64,000 nt of DNA from Ottelia alismoides (Eukaryota; Streptophyta; Magnoliopsida; Alismatales; Hydrocharitaceae): assembly GCA_037367405.1 (NCBI GenBank), contig JAZKJV010005773.1, positions 496,001 to 560,000 of the forward strand, read 5' to 3'. Under the pieces are notes generated by a model. The model saw only the letters and a program-made list of their open reading frames with translations. It did no database searches and was not told the origin of the DNA. The position numbers and the translations under genes are program-made. Below, in pieces: positions 1-12,939 of the stretch (position 1 is its first letter; each line of letters begins with the position of its first letter).

Positions 1-1214
1 CAGATATTGTACTTGCAATTGGACAAATAATGTATGTAGTTGCAATATACAAGTTTCTTCATAATAATGAGGAATGATAATTAAATAGACAATAGGATTA
101 AACCCTAGGGTTTGTATGTCTCTATAAGTCTTGATCTCATCGAATGTACTTTTGAAGTGACATGTCGATAATGATCGTAATTATCAAATAATCCTTATAA
201 AATCTAAGAAGATGTTCTGGCATACATATGTGCTCTCGACATATAATCATGAATGACATGGTTCTCTGCATTATGCAAAATGGTGGCTCTATAAGAGATG
301 ATGTATTCAAATTGTTTGAGTACCTACCTGAACCTATGTTTTAAGAGTTTAAATGGATGTAGATATGATGAGTGTCATCATTCTACTATCTATACTCTAA
401 TCATTCATGAAGCTTCTATTCTTATTGTATGAATTTAATGAAGCATGTATAAATGTTGAAATACTCTTATATTGAAAATTTTTTTTATTTTAACATAAGA
501 GATCCTTTGTCTTGAGCAATGGTTGCTTATAGATAAAGGGAGCGCAGTGGAAGCATGGGTTGGACCCAAGTAAGAAGTATAGTCAAAATGTACTTCTGTG
601 ACTTCCATATGACATCCAAAGAGTTGTATGAATGTCAATACTGCAATAAGTTGATATGTTGATAGTATGACTATCAAATCTATCTAGAATCCTTAGAGAA
701 GGAATCGGATAGTACATCAGAATAATCTACATATAATCATTGAAATTGACTTACTTATTTGATAAGATAAAGTTTAATAATTGTATCTCAATCTTCTAAT
801 GATACGTGCAATTGGTTGCATCCGTATTAGAATATTAGAAATTTGATCTTAATTTTTAATGGTCATCCATGTTGGGAGTGATGCAATTATTGCAACAATT
901 TCCATTGGATCAATAGACTTCATATTTTCAGTGGAAGCCCTTAGTCTTAGATAATGTCTCTGTGACCTAGATATTAGAATACACTCATAGTTTATTTCTA
1001 AATGTTGGAAATAAACATGAATTCTGGAATAAATCTATCATAGAGAGTTATGATGGATATATTTCAGATAGTAGTCTAACATCTAGTGGACTCTGCTAAA
1101 TTAGAAAACTAATGAATGGTTCATTAAGATTTCTAATACTGAAAATTAAACCTTTAAAGATCAATAGGAGGATAAAGATCATTTGATAATGATCTGGCAT
1201 CTTGTTTTGGATAT

Positions 1215-1406
1215 ATGTTTGTTGATGAGATCAATGGACAAGGAAGAGATGAAACCTTAAAATGTCTAAAATTTCAAAACTTACATACTTATGAATATTG
1301 TATTCAAAGAAAAATATCCAATACACCTTTCTTTGGGAAAGGTGTAAGATGTCAAGGTATTCAGGATCTCATACATATTGATGTATGTGAATCATCTATA
1401 TCATAG
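1215..1406 (+). pseudogene. Copia integrase zinc-finger/core fragment
   Basis: The 63-codon open stretch contains EYCIQRKISNTPFFGKG followed by DLIHIDVC. These resemble the Copia integrase segment where a zinc-finger Cys pair is followed by a PF.G motif and then the first catalytic Asp in an L.H.DVCG context. The conserved Gly after VC is replaced. The frame closes at a stop at 1404-1406, and homologous sequence continues in broken frames to about 1800. It is non-functional. Confidence 0.7.
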
Positions 1407-2204
1407 TAAACATTATGGATATGTGATATCTATTGATGATTATATATGATATGAGATTTCTTATCTTCATCTAAGAAACCTTTGAAATGTTCAAAGATTT
1501 CACAATTTTGGTTTAGAACCAAAGTTTGAAGGAAGATGAAATGAATTTGGGTCTAACCAAGGTATCTTGTACCTATTAGATGAATTCAAGGAATACCTTA
1601 TGGAGATGTGAATATCATTCCTATCTCAATCCTCCTAATGAACCTTAACTCAATAGAATTGTAGGGAGATACAATTGATTATGGTGTGACATGATTTGAT
1701 CAATGATTAATCTTAGCATAATTATCTCTTAGTTTCCAGGTATATATATGTGGTAGAGACTACATTATATATGCTTAATAAGGTTCCATGTGATTAAGCT
1801 TGAATCTGGCACTAGAGAGTGCTACTTCATTAGGAAAATAAAGGATGGTATTGGATACCTACTTTATGACCTTGAGATTCTTAAAGGATCTCATCTCTGA
1901 GAATGTGATTCTTAGAGGATGACTCTCTTGAGAATAAAGATGAAAATGAAGTACAGGAACTCATTTAATCTTGAGAAGATAATGAGGCTCCTGGAATCAG
2001 AAACTAAATAGACAATTAAAGATGAAACATAAATCCCTCTTCAAATATGTTTGAGGATGGATTCCATGTGTCAGTTGAATCTGACAATGATCTGCCTTCA
2101 TGTGATGATGCTTCTGAAGATCATATCATGGAAAGATAGATGTTAGCAATAAAGTCTAAAGTAGACTTCATATACAAATGTTGTATATAGACCCTCGAGG
2201 ATCC

Positions 2205-2570
2205 AACTATATGGGTAAGACCCATTATGGTGTAAATGGATCTTCAAGAGAAAGAGGGAACCTGATGAGAAGGTAGAGACCTTCAAAGCACAGTTCGTAG
2301 CCATGAGATACACACCGAAGAGAAGACATCACTTGCGATGAGACTTGCTCTCCAGTCACCTTGCTTTAACCCATCAGAATATTGCTAACTATAGCTACAC
2401 AACTTGACTATGACATCTTCATGATGTGAGTCAAGATTGCATTCCTCTCTGAGAATATTCATATGAAGTAGCCCCAGGGCTTCATGGTTGAGTGAAACAA
2501 GGTGTGCAAGCTAAAGAACTCCATCTTTGGACTCAGATAAGCTTCTTGTAGTTGGAAAATAAGATTTGAT
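2205..2570 (+). pseudogene. Copia reverse transcriptase fragment
   Basis: In broken frames the translation reads like a Copia RT: KWIFKRKREPDEKVETFKAQ then FVAMRY near 2235-2315, and KVCKLKNSIFGL near 2502-2540, followed by SWKIRFDE. These match the family motifs (W.YK.K....G.V...KARLVA.GY and VC.L.KS.YGLKQA.R.W...FD). The part between has stops and shifts. The fragment ends before the YVDD catalytic motif, which I could not find. Confidence 0.75.
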
Positions 2571-3464
2571 GAAATTATAAATGTTATGATTTCAGATAAA
2601 ATCTTGATGAAACCATGTGAAGCTTAGCGGGAGTGCCATTATGTTCATCATGCAAAATGTAGATAATATTCTAATCGTCTAGAATGATATAAGGATGATA
2701 ATAATAAGTGTTTTATAATCTGGTTGTTCAATACCTCGAGATATGATCTCAAGGATACCTCTTAGATCTTAGCTCTGAAGTTGTTCAAAAGCAAAGAGAA
2801 GAGGGTATTGGGACAGTCACACTAATAGTACACCTTGGACATTTCAATTTTCTGGAAAATTCCAAGAAAGGCTTCTTTTCCCCAAAGATATGGAGGATGT
2901 GAATGCAAACTGCTTTCCCTTGTGCATCAGTTCCAAAAAGCCGGGTGTATGCTAGATGTGTACAAAAGCCAGATATCTACCATGCAGTGGAAGTAGTAAA
3001 CTGTTACTAATCCTACTATGGTGATAAAACACTTGATTGCAGTAATAACGATATCTTCATAGAAGGCAAAACTTTTGAGATAATATCTCAAAGTCTTATC
3101 TTCAAGAAATTAAGACTTTATAGATAGTGATCTAAAAGGTCTTAACTACAGATACCATAGGAGATAGAGATCTCTAGGAATAAGGGTATTTTGATAAGGA
3201 TTATGGTAATACTGGTTATAATAATTGTTGAGCAGTAGTATCAAGGACGCTATAACTGCTTTGACTGTATTGAGTATTGGTTGCATAAGATGCAACATTC
3301 GCATTGGATGCGAACACTGCCACTAGGAGATATGCAAGTGTCGTAAAAGGACTTGGCAGTCTCTTGGGAACAGACTGACTGATCAGCTTACCTAGCTATT
3401 TTCTAAATAGCCTATGATTGTCACATAAGTGTGGGTTTAAATGATTAGCCCACCAACGGCTCTT

Positions 3465-3480
3465 TGGGCAAGTGGGAGAT
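3465..3480 (+). other. Copia polypurine tract
   Basis: The sequence TGGGCAAGTGGGAGAT sits immediately before the TGTTGGA start of the LTR. This purine-rich stretch is the usual second-strand primer of plant Copia elements and fixes the 5' edge of the 3' LTR at 3481. Confidence 0.85.
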
Positions 3481-4179
3481 TGTTGGACATGCGAGCCCAC
3501 GACGAGCCATTTTGCAATAAATGTTATTGCGAATATCATTCCTTGATCTAAAATGAAGAATAAATAATTTGCATAATAGGTCCCTTAGTACAATTAGGGT
3601 TACGTACCATGGCCATCTTGATGAGCATACAGTTGTTGATTCAATTATTGAATCATAGAGGCTGGTGCTTGGGATGAATATCTAAATAGTTAGATTGAGG
3701 ACTCATCAAGCACCGTCAAATGATTGTTAAGAGATGATCTCCAGCCTGAGTAGGAGATGGAAATCCTTTCTCATTTAGGTTTATATCTAACCGACCTCTT
3801 GATGCAGGTCCTCTGCATAGGAATATAGATTCAGAGGTGTTAGATAAGTTAGGTCAAAGAGTTGACCTAACAAGATCGAGATAACCAAATCCTATGTCGT
3901 ATGCTGTCATGATATAGGCACACATCCTCTGACCAGAGACAGATGTGTTACTATATGTCTGAGTATGTACATTTGGCAGACAAATAAGTTGATGACCTAA
4001 CCAAGGTCTATACACTGGCGCGCTGGTGTGCGTATAAGGTCATATGAGTAATACGATCTCTCAAAGGGATCATACAGGTTCATTACTGAACCGAAAGACA
4101 TGAGATCACTCAAGAGATGTTGGGAAGATCAAATTCCGTGCACGGTCGTCTCGCTTTGGAAGCTTGACTGAATTTGTAG

Positions 4180-4258
4180 GTTTGATATATACTTTTGGAA
4201 AGTATATGATCAACACCTGGGTATGATATAAGCTTTTGGAAAGTATATGATCAATACC
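4180..4258 (+). repeat. Imperfect tandem duplication in the Copia LTR
   Basis: Two units of about 40 bp stand side by side. Each contains CTTTTGGAAAGTATATGATC followed by AA(C/T)ACC. They differ at a few positions (GATATATA against GATATAAG). Confidence 0.75.
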
Positions 4259-5506
4259 AACTCCCAATGATCGAATGAGAGACTTAATGATAAATCCCTG
4301 AAGTAGACAGTGTAAAATTGATCTTATACTTCGGGTTTATTCCGAGTCTTCTAGTATGCAGGATGTACATGTATTGGGAATACCTGAGGGTGATGTGATT
4401 ATAAACGGTTGTAAAACCATGACGCTTCCATTCCTAGGGAGTGATGAAACGGGTCTGGATTTTAGTGACTCCTCTCAGTAGAGAAGTAATATGATCTTAG
4501 TCCAAATGTTGGACATTAATCTGAATGTAATTCAGATGCAATGAGAAGATTAGATTTGCGGTCTTGATTTAATCAAGCATCTATGGGAGGCCCGAGATCT
4601 GGATTTAAGATGTGATCTCAATATCCAGGTCACTATACGTGGAACAATACAATCGCCCTGTCCATATATCCAAGTATTCGCGGAGAAAGCACATTGTTCT
4701 TGAAAGAGTTCAGGATAATTTCATTGTTGATATAAGTATCCAAACATTGAGAAAATGGATAACTAAATGTGATTTAATTATCATGATTAATATGAATTCG
4801 ATTCAAATATAAAGAGAGTTATCTTAGATAATTAAATGTGATTTTAATATCAAAGGTGTAAATAATGTGAATGTGATTCATATTATTTGGGCACAAGAGA
4901 AAAGAGATCCGAGATGATTAAATATGATTTAATTATCATGGATATGAATAATGTGGATAGAAATATTCATATTAATCATATATATTATAAATGTGATTTA
5001 TAATATATTAGAGAGAGCTATTTGTAATTTACATTTGTTAATTAAATGTTGATGTGAATTGGATCACATTAGACATTAAATTGACAATGTAATTTACATT
5101 TAATTTTGGGTTGTGAATGTGATTCACAATTTTCCAATTGCAAGACTGCAATATTCACAAAATAATTATGAATCATTTTTGTTGAATAATTTACAACAAG
5201 TGTTGTTGCAAATCTTGGAGATTTCCATGGAATAGTGTAATCTCATTAGATATCATGGGATTACATGAGATTGCCACCAAATCCCATATTATGGAAGGAG
5301 GCAATCTTCATTCCAATAATCTCCACGATTGCTTGATTTAATTTGGGATTGATTTATATTGATTTATCAATATAGATTTAGTCTAAATTAAATTAATTAT
5401 TGTTGATTTTTACCAACACAAATCTTAGCCATTAAAAGAAACACAATCAATGAGAGCCATTAGATTTGTGTTGTCCATGGATTGACATCCACGGATCCCA
5501 AAATAT

Positions 5507-5513
5507 TATAAAA
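5507..5513 (+). promoter_or_regulatory. TATA box of the Copia LTR
   Basis: TATAAAA is followed about 30 bases on by CTCTTCTTTACACACAAGAG, a plausible transcription start region. It lies in the right half of the LTR, as expected for a U3/R border in an LTR with a long U3. Confidence 0.6.
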
Positions 5514-6089
5514 GGAGAGGTACCCCTTTGCTCTTCTTTACACACAAGAGAACATAAGTCTCTCTCTTTCTTTTTCTCTCTACATGCCCTCTCTCCTTCT
5601 CTCATGTGGCCGTCCACCATGGATGCCCTAGAGAGAGTCTCCGTCGCCGCAGTGTCGTTGTTATGTTGCCCGATCGTTTGCTAGTGGATCTCCATCTCCT
5701 TCGGTGCACCTCGCTCATGAAGAAGACGTTGGATCTCGTGTGTCGAGATCAGGAGATCCGCCGCTTGGATTATAAACATGGATTGCGAGTAATACGTGTT
5801 TCATCAACACGCTCACAAGCGTTTCCTCCGTCGGATCGAACTTGAGACAGGAGGTATCTTTGTTTAGAGACTCGATCGTAACCACACTTCAAGAGGTAAT
5901 CCTATTACTTGTTTGTGGTTTAGACGAAACGATCCGAGAAGTGTTCTTGGATCATATGGTTTCGTCACATGAAAAATTTTAATTTTCGCTGCATAGAACA
6001 ATAGTCCGACTAGTCGTTACTCATCGTATTCGATACGACGCTCACGCTTCCATGATGCGCTTTAGGATTATCCCATATCCTTCAATACA

Positions 6090-6128
6090 ACCACCCTTTT
6101 GATTGATTTCTTGAGAGATATAGGTTTA
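6090..6128 (+). pseudogene. Helitron helicase fragment between Copia and Athila A
   Basis: These 39 bases are the only host sequence between the Copia LTR and Athila A. They read TTTLLIDFLRDIG and run in frame, across A, into LLNSEQKILFES at 21045 onward. That is the spacer and N-terminal edge of a plant Helitron Pif1-like helicase domain. The join shows that both retrotransposons inserted into one helicase exon. The last five bases (GTTTA) are A's left target-site copy. Confidence 0.75.
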
Positions 6129-9100
6129 TGATGAGCAGCCCGAACGACTAAGGTAAAGTATCTCACTAAGGTCGTTATGACCTCAATCACTCGGGACTCA
6201 GAGCTCAATCAAGAAAAAGAATCAGACCACCAATCAGAGATAAAAATCGATGAAAATCAAAATAGAGGTCTCGCTCTGATATTAACCTGGTATAGCACCC
6301 AGGGTCGGTCTCGAGGAGCACGAGATGGCCTTGCGGCCTACGAAGTAGTCTAAAAATAAAGAAAATATTAACAAATATCTTTTTGGTGGATTTTTAATAT
6401 TTTTATATTTTTTTAGATTTTTAGTTATGAAGAAAAATAATAAAAAGGTAAAAACAAGCACAAACAACAATTTATTTAACTACTCTAAAAATCTCCAAAA
6501 ATTCAAACAAAAATATTTTTATGTTTTCTATATTTTTTACAGTTTTTGGTGAATATTTGATAAATTTATGATTTTTATAGAATTTTCTAAAAATAAAAGA
6601 AGGGAGAAAAACTATATAACTGTCCAGCCAGGCTTCTAGGACCAAAATAAAATAAATAATAGCCCTATCAAAACTTGGAGGTATTTTTCATGCAAAGTAT
6701 GAACAAAAAGAAAAATTCAGGAAAAGGAATTTTGAATTTTTGAATTTTCTATGATTTATTATAATTTTTATGGGGTTTTAAGGTTTTTTAAATTTTTATA
6801 GTTTTTGTCAATCCAAAAATAAACAAGAATGGACAGAAAATCAAACACACAAAAACACACAAAATCAAATTTTTTTAGAATTTTTAAAAAGGTTTTTATA
6901 ATTTTTTTGGATTTTATAATCTGAATAGAGACAATAAGGGTTGTTTTTGAATTTTTAAAAATACTAAACGAGCTCAAAAATGTACCCAAAAATTGGTGAA
7001 AATTTTACACAGTGGCTGGAGCCACCTGTCCAATTTTCACTCAATTTGGATTAATTTTTATATTTTATTTAAAACAAACAAGTGCTTACAGTGCACAGGG
7101 ACCTGTTCGTAAATAAAATATCTTCTAGGGGCCAAAATGTAACAACTCAGAAACTGGGGGGTCCTTGTGCAAAATTTCTAATATCTCACGCGCCAGGCAC
7201 GTGAACTGGGCACAGAAGGACCTATTTGTAACAAAAAATAGTTCTGAGGGCTTATTAGCAACAAATGCTAAAAGCCCAGGGTACTAATTGCGTAATGCCC
7301 AAAATATTCAGCACATGTCAAATTAAACCATTCACAGGGCATAAATGCAAATATCAAGAAATGTATTTCATTCATTAACACATCCAGACTACAAGCCCAT
7401 ATAATGCAATTTTTACAAAAATCACGTGACGATGCACGTGTCTACCATTCACAGGGACTAAATTGCAAATAAAATAAACAACCAGGTCTTCAGTGCAATT
7501 TTTACAAAAATAAAAGAACTATATTCGATATTTACAAGACTAAACAATAAGGACAAAACAGAAGGGGGTCTAAGTGATATTTACCCCTTATTATCCGAGG
7601 GCTGAGGGTGCGCCACGTGGTGTATCCAACGGCTACAGGGCGCTGCTCCTCAACGAAAGACCTCGGCTCTGATCTGACGGCGGAGGCGGTGCCACGTAGC
7701 TGATCGGACGCTCTGGAATCAAGGGCACCCCTCGCTGGATGATGGGCGATGAAGCGGCCACATGTCGATCTGACGGTGTCTGATAAGGGCCTCTTCTTCA
7801 CTCGGAACGAGCGGTTAGGATGAGATCTGGCGTGTCGGGGTCGAACGGACGGCTCTGGAGGCTCTTGGAAGAACACGGCTCCGGCGAACTTCGCCGGAGC
7901 CCCACGGCTACGCTGGGCCTCCTCTGTTGCTGCTAAAGTGCAGAATGGATCCACCTTGACGTCTCGCAGCTGATGCGCCTCTCCGATGAGGCCAGGAGGA
8001 TCCGGGGAGCTCCGGCGACGACGGCGAGGCTGAGCTCCTGTGCCTGGAAGCTGAGGTCCTCAGATGGACCTCTCTAACCTAAAAAGTAACACAGGAAGAC
8101 TTCTGGGTCGAGGGCAAACTACCTCGACCCGGTTAGCGGTGAAATGGATGGCTGGTGCGTCGGGGCGGATGATCTCCGGCGATGCGACGGCGAAGGAGAT
8201 CGACTCCCAGTTCTGGGGCGAACTGGGTTGGACAGATGGGTGAAGAACATGCAAGGGAGGATGGCGATTATGATGGTCGGGTCGATCGATGAGATAGGTG
8301 GACGGAGCGGGCGTAATCGATTAGGGACGGCGACGAATGGATTTGGGCGAAATCAAAAATTAGAGAAATAAGGGAAGAATTTGGTTCATCTGATGGAAGT
8401 GGTCGACTAGGAATGAGCTCCAGGAGCTTTGGTAGTTTCCTCGAGGGACGTCGATGGCCCGATGCTTGGGCGCAGCTCTGGGCGGCGCACGACGGCGATA
8501 AGCAGCCGGATTAGTGATGCGGTGCTCCTCCGCCTCTCTGCAACACTCTGACGGCTAGCTGTCACTCTAGGGTATCGGGTGTAGGTCCTGCATGGAAGGG
8601 GCGACGCTAAAGATGGCTGGAAAAGTGCAGCGGAGCTGAAGCTTTATACACCTGCAGGTCCGAGAAGAGACGGTCGGGCAGGGTTCCGTGAAGCACGGAT
8701 CCCAATGCGGATGTGTCGGCGTGGATCTCGGATGCAGGAGGAAGGAATAGGACCCTGGGTTTAGTCGATTGGGTCTCGGATCACTCAGAGAAAAATCGGA
8801 GAAAAACGGGTCGGGCGAGTGGATCTGGGTCGACTGGTCCAGGGGGGAGTTGACCGGGGGTCAACAATCCCCCGTGGACCAATCAGGTGCGGCCATGTAT
8901 TAAAGATTTGGAAATTAAATATAAAAAAGTAAATGGCCGAATTTTAAAAAAGTTAAAACATGAAAAATGTTTATTTATTTTTAAACTATTTTTTTTGTGA
9001 TTTTTGTTTATTTTTTAAAAATAAAAATAATGTATTTACAAAATAGTATTAATTTATATAGGTATATACAATATTTTTTTATTTTGATCTTTAATTGTTT

Positions 9101-9661
9101 ATTTTTGTACATTTTATTCCAATTTTATATTTTATTTATTTACGTTATGAAGTATAGAATATGTACACATTTTAATTGGATTTTAATTTATTTATTTATA
9201 AGGGGAAATAAATAGATAAAGGGTTTCCATGTACATGGTGAATATAGACAAGGAAAGGTATTTTATTTTCTTTTTAATTTCTTATTTTTATTTTATTTTT
9301 ATATTTACAAATATATAAAAATAAATATAAATCCATTTTTATTTTTATTTAGAGGAAAATATTTTTATTTATTTATAGGTATATATGTACAAATATGAGC
9401 TTCCTTATCTCTCTCTACTTGTGTTTTTATACGGCCAGGCCCATGCTGAGCCCTCCCTTGGGATTAGGTCGCTCAATATTTATTCTAAATATCTCCCTCT
9501 TTTTCTTTTATTTCTTTATTCTTTTATTTATGCACAAAAACATGCTAATTATTCATGCATGCTAATTGACAATTATTGATATTTACAGGAATATACATGT
9601 GTTTTGCATGGGTTTTGTAGCTAAAATAAAAGAATAAAGAGTGATGAATTGGTATTCATCA
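6129..9661 (-). mobile_element. Athila A 3' LTR (3.5 kb)
   Basis: Read on the minus strand, the LTR runs from TGATGAATACC at 9661 to CATCA at 6129. The paired W-box lies at 8849-8865 and a TATAAA box at 8643-8648 (both minus sense). Downstream of TATA is a GC-rich section (about 7600-8640) and then an AT-rich section to the end. Relative to B, the splice-donor-like GT after CATCAG is changed to AT near 8390, while the acceptor side remains near 8079. Open frames inside, such as 7532-7954 minus and 8144-8371 plus, are not kept in the other LTR copies. Confidence 0.88.
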
Positions 9662-9674
9662 CCCCCCTAAACTT
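9662..9674 (-). other. Athila A polypurine tract
   Basis: On the minus strand this reads AAGTTTAGGGGGG, directly abutting the TGATGAAT start of the 3' LTR. B has the equivalent GATTTGGGGG at the same place. Confidence 0.8.
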
Positions 9675-10214
9675 AACTTTGCTAGTCCCTTAGCAAACAC
9701 TTATTTGAAAAAGAAGTGAAAAAGAAAAAGAAAAAGAAAAAGAGGAGAAAATGCATGGATTAATGCTGATAATAAAATTTGTCTTCATTAAATTGAAATA
9801 TGGAGCTCGATCAGATCTTTGGATTATTGATGTGTCGGAACCTTATTTGGACTTAAGTTTAAAACTCAACAGCCTCTAAGATCCACTAATCTATAATCAT
9901 GACTCCTCAACAATCCAGATCAGAACAAGTCTACATACACAAACCCTGAAGACTATGAATCGTTCCTTGTACTGTGTAAGTGAGGTGTAGCTCTCCACCT
10001 CAGAAGTAGCAACTTGACAACCCTCCCCAATAAGGTAACTCTATGACCCTAGTCTGGCCACTCTTTCCTCGAGGAGCGGGGTATTCCCTTTTAAGTTCAA
10101 GTTCAACCGGCTCAAGAAGAGGGGGAAGAAGAGAATGGACCATGGCCAGTGTAGCCATGTATCCTTGCGAGCTCAACCAATGTAGCTAAGTCTCCCTGCT
10201 GCAAGCTACATAAG

Positions 10215-10582
10215 ATGGAACATGAGTCTCTAGCTTTGCTTATTTGCACTATATACATACTCCGGTGGGATTATCATTTTCTATTAGACCCACCACTTTT
10301 TTGGAGTTATTTTCTTTTTGCATTTTTGTCAAGTGCATCTATACAACATATACAATGTGCAGAATATGTACATAAGAAGATTTTCCTCTTGAGCCAGTAG
10401 ACTATCCCTCTTTTGAAGCATTATTGCAACCCACAACTCTTGTCGTTAGACCTCATGGCAACCAGACCAAGTTGAGACGCACTTCCTTCACTAAAAGAAG
10501 AAGAGAGGTTCCGCCTAGAAGTACTACCCTCATATGCTACCCCAAGTCAAGGAAGACTACCTCCTCACCACCTCATCCGTAG
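10215..10582 (+). pseudogene. Antisense ORF in the 3' region of Athila A, frameshifted
   Basis: The frame runs opposite to the element's genes. The first part (10215-10400) includes LLICTIYILRWDYHFL and a hydrophobic FWSYFLFAF stretch. The second part is open from 10376 to the stop at 10580-10582 in another frame and is basic (TKLRRTSFTKRRREVPP). In B the two parts are in one frame, so A has a frameshift between about 10330 and 10390. I recognise no domain; the hydrophobic half could span a membrane. Antisense ORFs after integrase are known in some plant gypsy elements. It could be chance, since only two copies can be compared. Confidence 0.4.
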
Positions 10583-10868
10583 AGAGCTCGGTGTAAAGTG
10601 CGGGTCCAAGTCAAGCCATTGTTTATATGAGTCATGTGTGTGTTGTTAAGTGCTCTACTTAGGCTCATTGAGATGACATGTGATCATAGCCTAGTGGACT
10701 CAAAGAATTAAGTCACCATGGACCTGAAAAGCCTTAACCCTAAGCCCTATAAGGTTCCTCTTATGATTAGGTGGATTAAGATCTTAATCAAGCTCCATTT
10801 CCCAATTTAATTCCAGGCTAGTTTAAATGTCAATATAATCCAGGAAAAACTATACATATATATACAAG

Positions 10869-11080
10869 GATGCTATTTACACAATATTTACACAAATGCA
10901 AAATTTTTGAAAAATGTTTTGAAATCATGGATGTGTGCATGAATGCAAGTTTTGCAAAATATTTACACAAATTTACACAAGATTTTTGCAAACTTTTGAT
11001 TTTCAAAACATTTTGGAAAAATTTTGTACTATATACATAATTTTGATATACACATATTTACACAATCTTTACACAAAATG
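10869..11080 (-). repeat. Six TTTACACAA motifs and a large inverted repeat (Athila A)
   Basis: TTTACACAA occurs six times in three close pairs (near 10877/10886, 10961/10970 and 11055/11067). Between the pairs, AAATTTTTGAAAAATGTTTT (from 10901) faces its near complement around 10998-11025, giving a hairpin with a loop of about 75 bases. The same arrangement is in B at 45311-45515. Confidence 0.7.
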
Positions 11081-11228
11081 TTTTTGAAAACATTTTTACG
11101 AAAATAATTTTGTACAATAGCTATGTACATGCAAATAAAACAATGTTTATTTACAGGGAATTTTTTTTTAATTTTTATGGATTTTTGGGTTTTTAGCCAT
11201 TTTTATTTATTAGCACACTCACACAAAG

Positions 11229-11615
11229 TACGAGTTATGGCTAAAGTATATATAAAATATATACACCCCCCTATACGTAGATCGAACGATGTCCTCAGAG
11301 ACAAGAGCGATGAAGAAGACATAACTCGTGCTTAGTATAGGGAAGAAAAGGAAGGCTATATACAAAGACGAATAAGAATAGAAAATCAAGAGGACCTCGA
11401 CTTTTCCCCCTATACTTAGGATCAAATAATCCTAAGTATAGCAGGATGTACACGAATGGAAAACCGAGTGAAGAATGTACAGGGTCTACCCCCCCATACT
11501 TCGGGTAAAATATCCCTAAGTATAGGCAGAAAAAATAGGGGTAAAAAGAAATAAAAGAACACCCAAGAGTCCTACATCCCCCCTATACTTAGGGTAAAGT
11601 ACACCCTAAGTATAG
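11229..11615 (-). repeat. Array of four CTATACTTAGG hairpins (Athila A)
   Basis: There are inverted repeats at 11267-11340 (long loop), 11410-11441, 11494-11526 and 11583-11615. Three are compact: an 11-12 base arm CTATACTTAGGG or a variant, a loop of 8-10 bases, and the complementary arm. The long-loop one is overlapped by a second stem (TACGAGTTATG at 11229 with CATAACTCGTG at 11320). Copy B has the same four in the same order. Confidence 0.85.
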
Positions 11616-11748
11616 CATAATCAAAAGATGAGAAAAGGGATGTGGGACTAAAGAATGGAATGATATGGACAACTGGATCTATATAGGTCAGGGAGAACAG
11701 TGATAATCAGGCGTGAGATGCAATAGATGTGAGTCAAGAGACCACATC

Positions 11749-12939
11749 TCACGTAAAGTGAATAGGGGCAACATCAATGATCCGCGGCTCATGATCTAGA
11801 AATGGCTTGAGCCGCTGACCGTTCACTCGAAAGGTACTCTCAGAAGACAACTCAGATATATCGATACTCCCATTGTCGTGTACCTTTCTCACTAGATACG
11901 GTCCCTTCCATTTGCTCTGTAGCTTCCATGGAAATAGACGAAGCCTAGCATCAAACAGCCATACTCTCTGTCCTGGCTCAAAATGCTTGTGGCTGATATG
12001 AGAATTATGCCACTCCTTCACTCTCTCCTTGTACTGTAGGCTGTTTGAGAAGGCAGTATCACGAAGCTCCTCCAAGGCTGCTAACTCTGCCCTCCTCTGA
12101 TCTCCTACACTATCGGGATCCAAAAGTATATCTGTGACAACCCAAAGTGACTTGTGTCTCAACTCAACAGGTAAATGGCATGGCTTGCCATAAACGAGGC
12201 GAAAGGGAGATGTGCCCAAAGGTGTCTTGAAAGACGCCTGATATGCCCACAAGACCGAGTCCAAAAGATGTGACCAATCCTTTCTATAAGGGCAGACGAC
12301 TTTCTGCAATATAGTCTTGATCTCCCTGTTCGACACCTCGGCAACACCATTCGTCTGAGGATGGTATGGAGTGGCAACTCGATGGTCTATGCCGAACTCT
12401 CTAGCAAGGGCCTTCACCTGGTCGTTGACGAAATGAGACCCCCCGTCAGATATCAACACTCGAGGTACCCCAAACCGTGAAATGATATGCTTCCTCAAAA
12501 ATCTGCAAACTGTCCTAGCATCTGCGGTTCGGGCGGGGATGGCCTCAACCCAATGACTCACATAATCAACGGCCAACAGAATGTACTCGAATCCCTGACT
12601 CTTAGGGAATGGACCTATGAAATAGATGCCCCATGTGTCAAAAACCTCACAGAAGTGAATGGGCTGCATCGACATCATATCACGTGGTCCACAAGTGCCC
12701 ATCCTCTGACAGTCAGTACAACTCTTCACGAACTCATCAGAGTCCTTGAAGAGGGTAGGCCACCATAGGCCGGATTGGAGCACTTTCTGTGCCGTTCTCC
12801 TCCCAGAGTGATGTCCTCCTGCCTCAAGCTTGTGGCAGTAAGTGAGGACGCTATGGTGTTCCTCCTGAGGAATGCACCTGCGCCAGACGCTATCCCCTCC
12901 TTCATGGTAAAGGATGGGATCCTCTCAGTGGTAGGACTT
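11749..12939 (-). pseudogene. Athila A integrase, defective
   Basis: The integrase follows directly on the RT/RNase H deletion at 12939/12940. The HHCC zinc finger is visible, ending in SCTDCQRMG. The long open part starts at 12783 (344 codons). Of the catalytic triad, the second Asp (LISDGGSHF) and the Glu 35 residues later (AEVSNREIK) are present. The first is lost: the motif GIDF reads GIYF, codon TAT at 12622-12624. A stop (TGA in place of TGG) interrupts the zinc-finger part near 12925. The C-terminal part ends in APIHFT. There is no chromodomain, as expected for Athila. The product could not integrate DNA. Confidence 0.9.

Larger units (their letters stand above)
1..3480 (+). mobile_element. 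Ty1/Copia retrotransposon internal region, degenerate (5' end outside window)
   Basis: This is the decayed pol region of a Copia element read left to right. Integrase-like coding is visible near 1215-1406, further integrase core around 1690-1790, reverse transcriptase around 2205-2570 and RNase H-like sequence from about 2930 to 3400. The order integrase, RT, RNase H is the Copia order; gypsy has integrase last. No long frame survives, because stops and small indels break it throughout. It ends in a polypurine tract directly before an LTR that starts TGTTGGA. The 5' LTR and gag must lie left of the window. The stretches between the named domains show only remnants. Confidence 0.85.
3481..6089 (+). 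mobile_element. Copia 3' LTR
   Basis: The LTR begins TGTTGGACATGCG directly after the polypurine tract. The right end is less certain: I place it at the CA at 6088-6089, because Helitron helicase coding resumes at 6090; a CA at 6083-6084 is the alternative. The LTR is about 2.6 kb, long for Copia. A TATA box (TATAAAA, 5507-5513) with an AG-rich start region is a likely promoter. An imperfect tandem duplication lies at 4180-4258. Short open frames inside (for example 5466-5684 and 5606-5845) overlap one another and look like chance. Confidence 0.75.
9675..11748 (-). other. Athila A 3' noncoding region (integrase to PPT)
   Basis: About 2.1 kb between integrase and the polypurine tract, where some Athila elements carry an env-like gene. 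No sense ORF is visible. From the integrase side it holds the hairpin array (11229-11615), a stretch with six TTTACACAA motifs and a large inverted repeat (about 10870-11080), an antisense reading frame (10215-10582) and a purine-rich AAAAAG tract (9711-9752). The region is closely similar to B 44638-46707 throughout, so it was carried as a unit. Confidence 0.8.

Noticed and set aside
7532..7954. 140-codon minus frame in A's 3' LTR, and similar frames in other LTRs (8144-8371, 29071-30005, 33572-34537, 48333-48813, 63304-63972)
   Set aside because: Overlapping frames on both strands in the same GC-rich LTR section, not preserved between copies; no domain seen.
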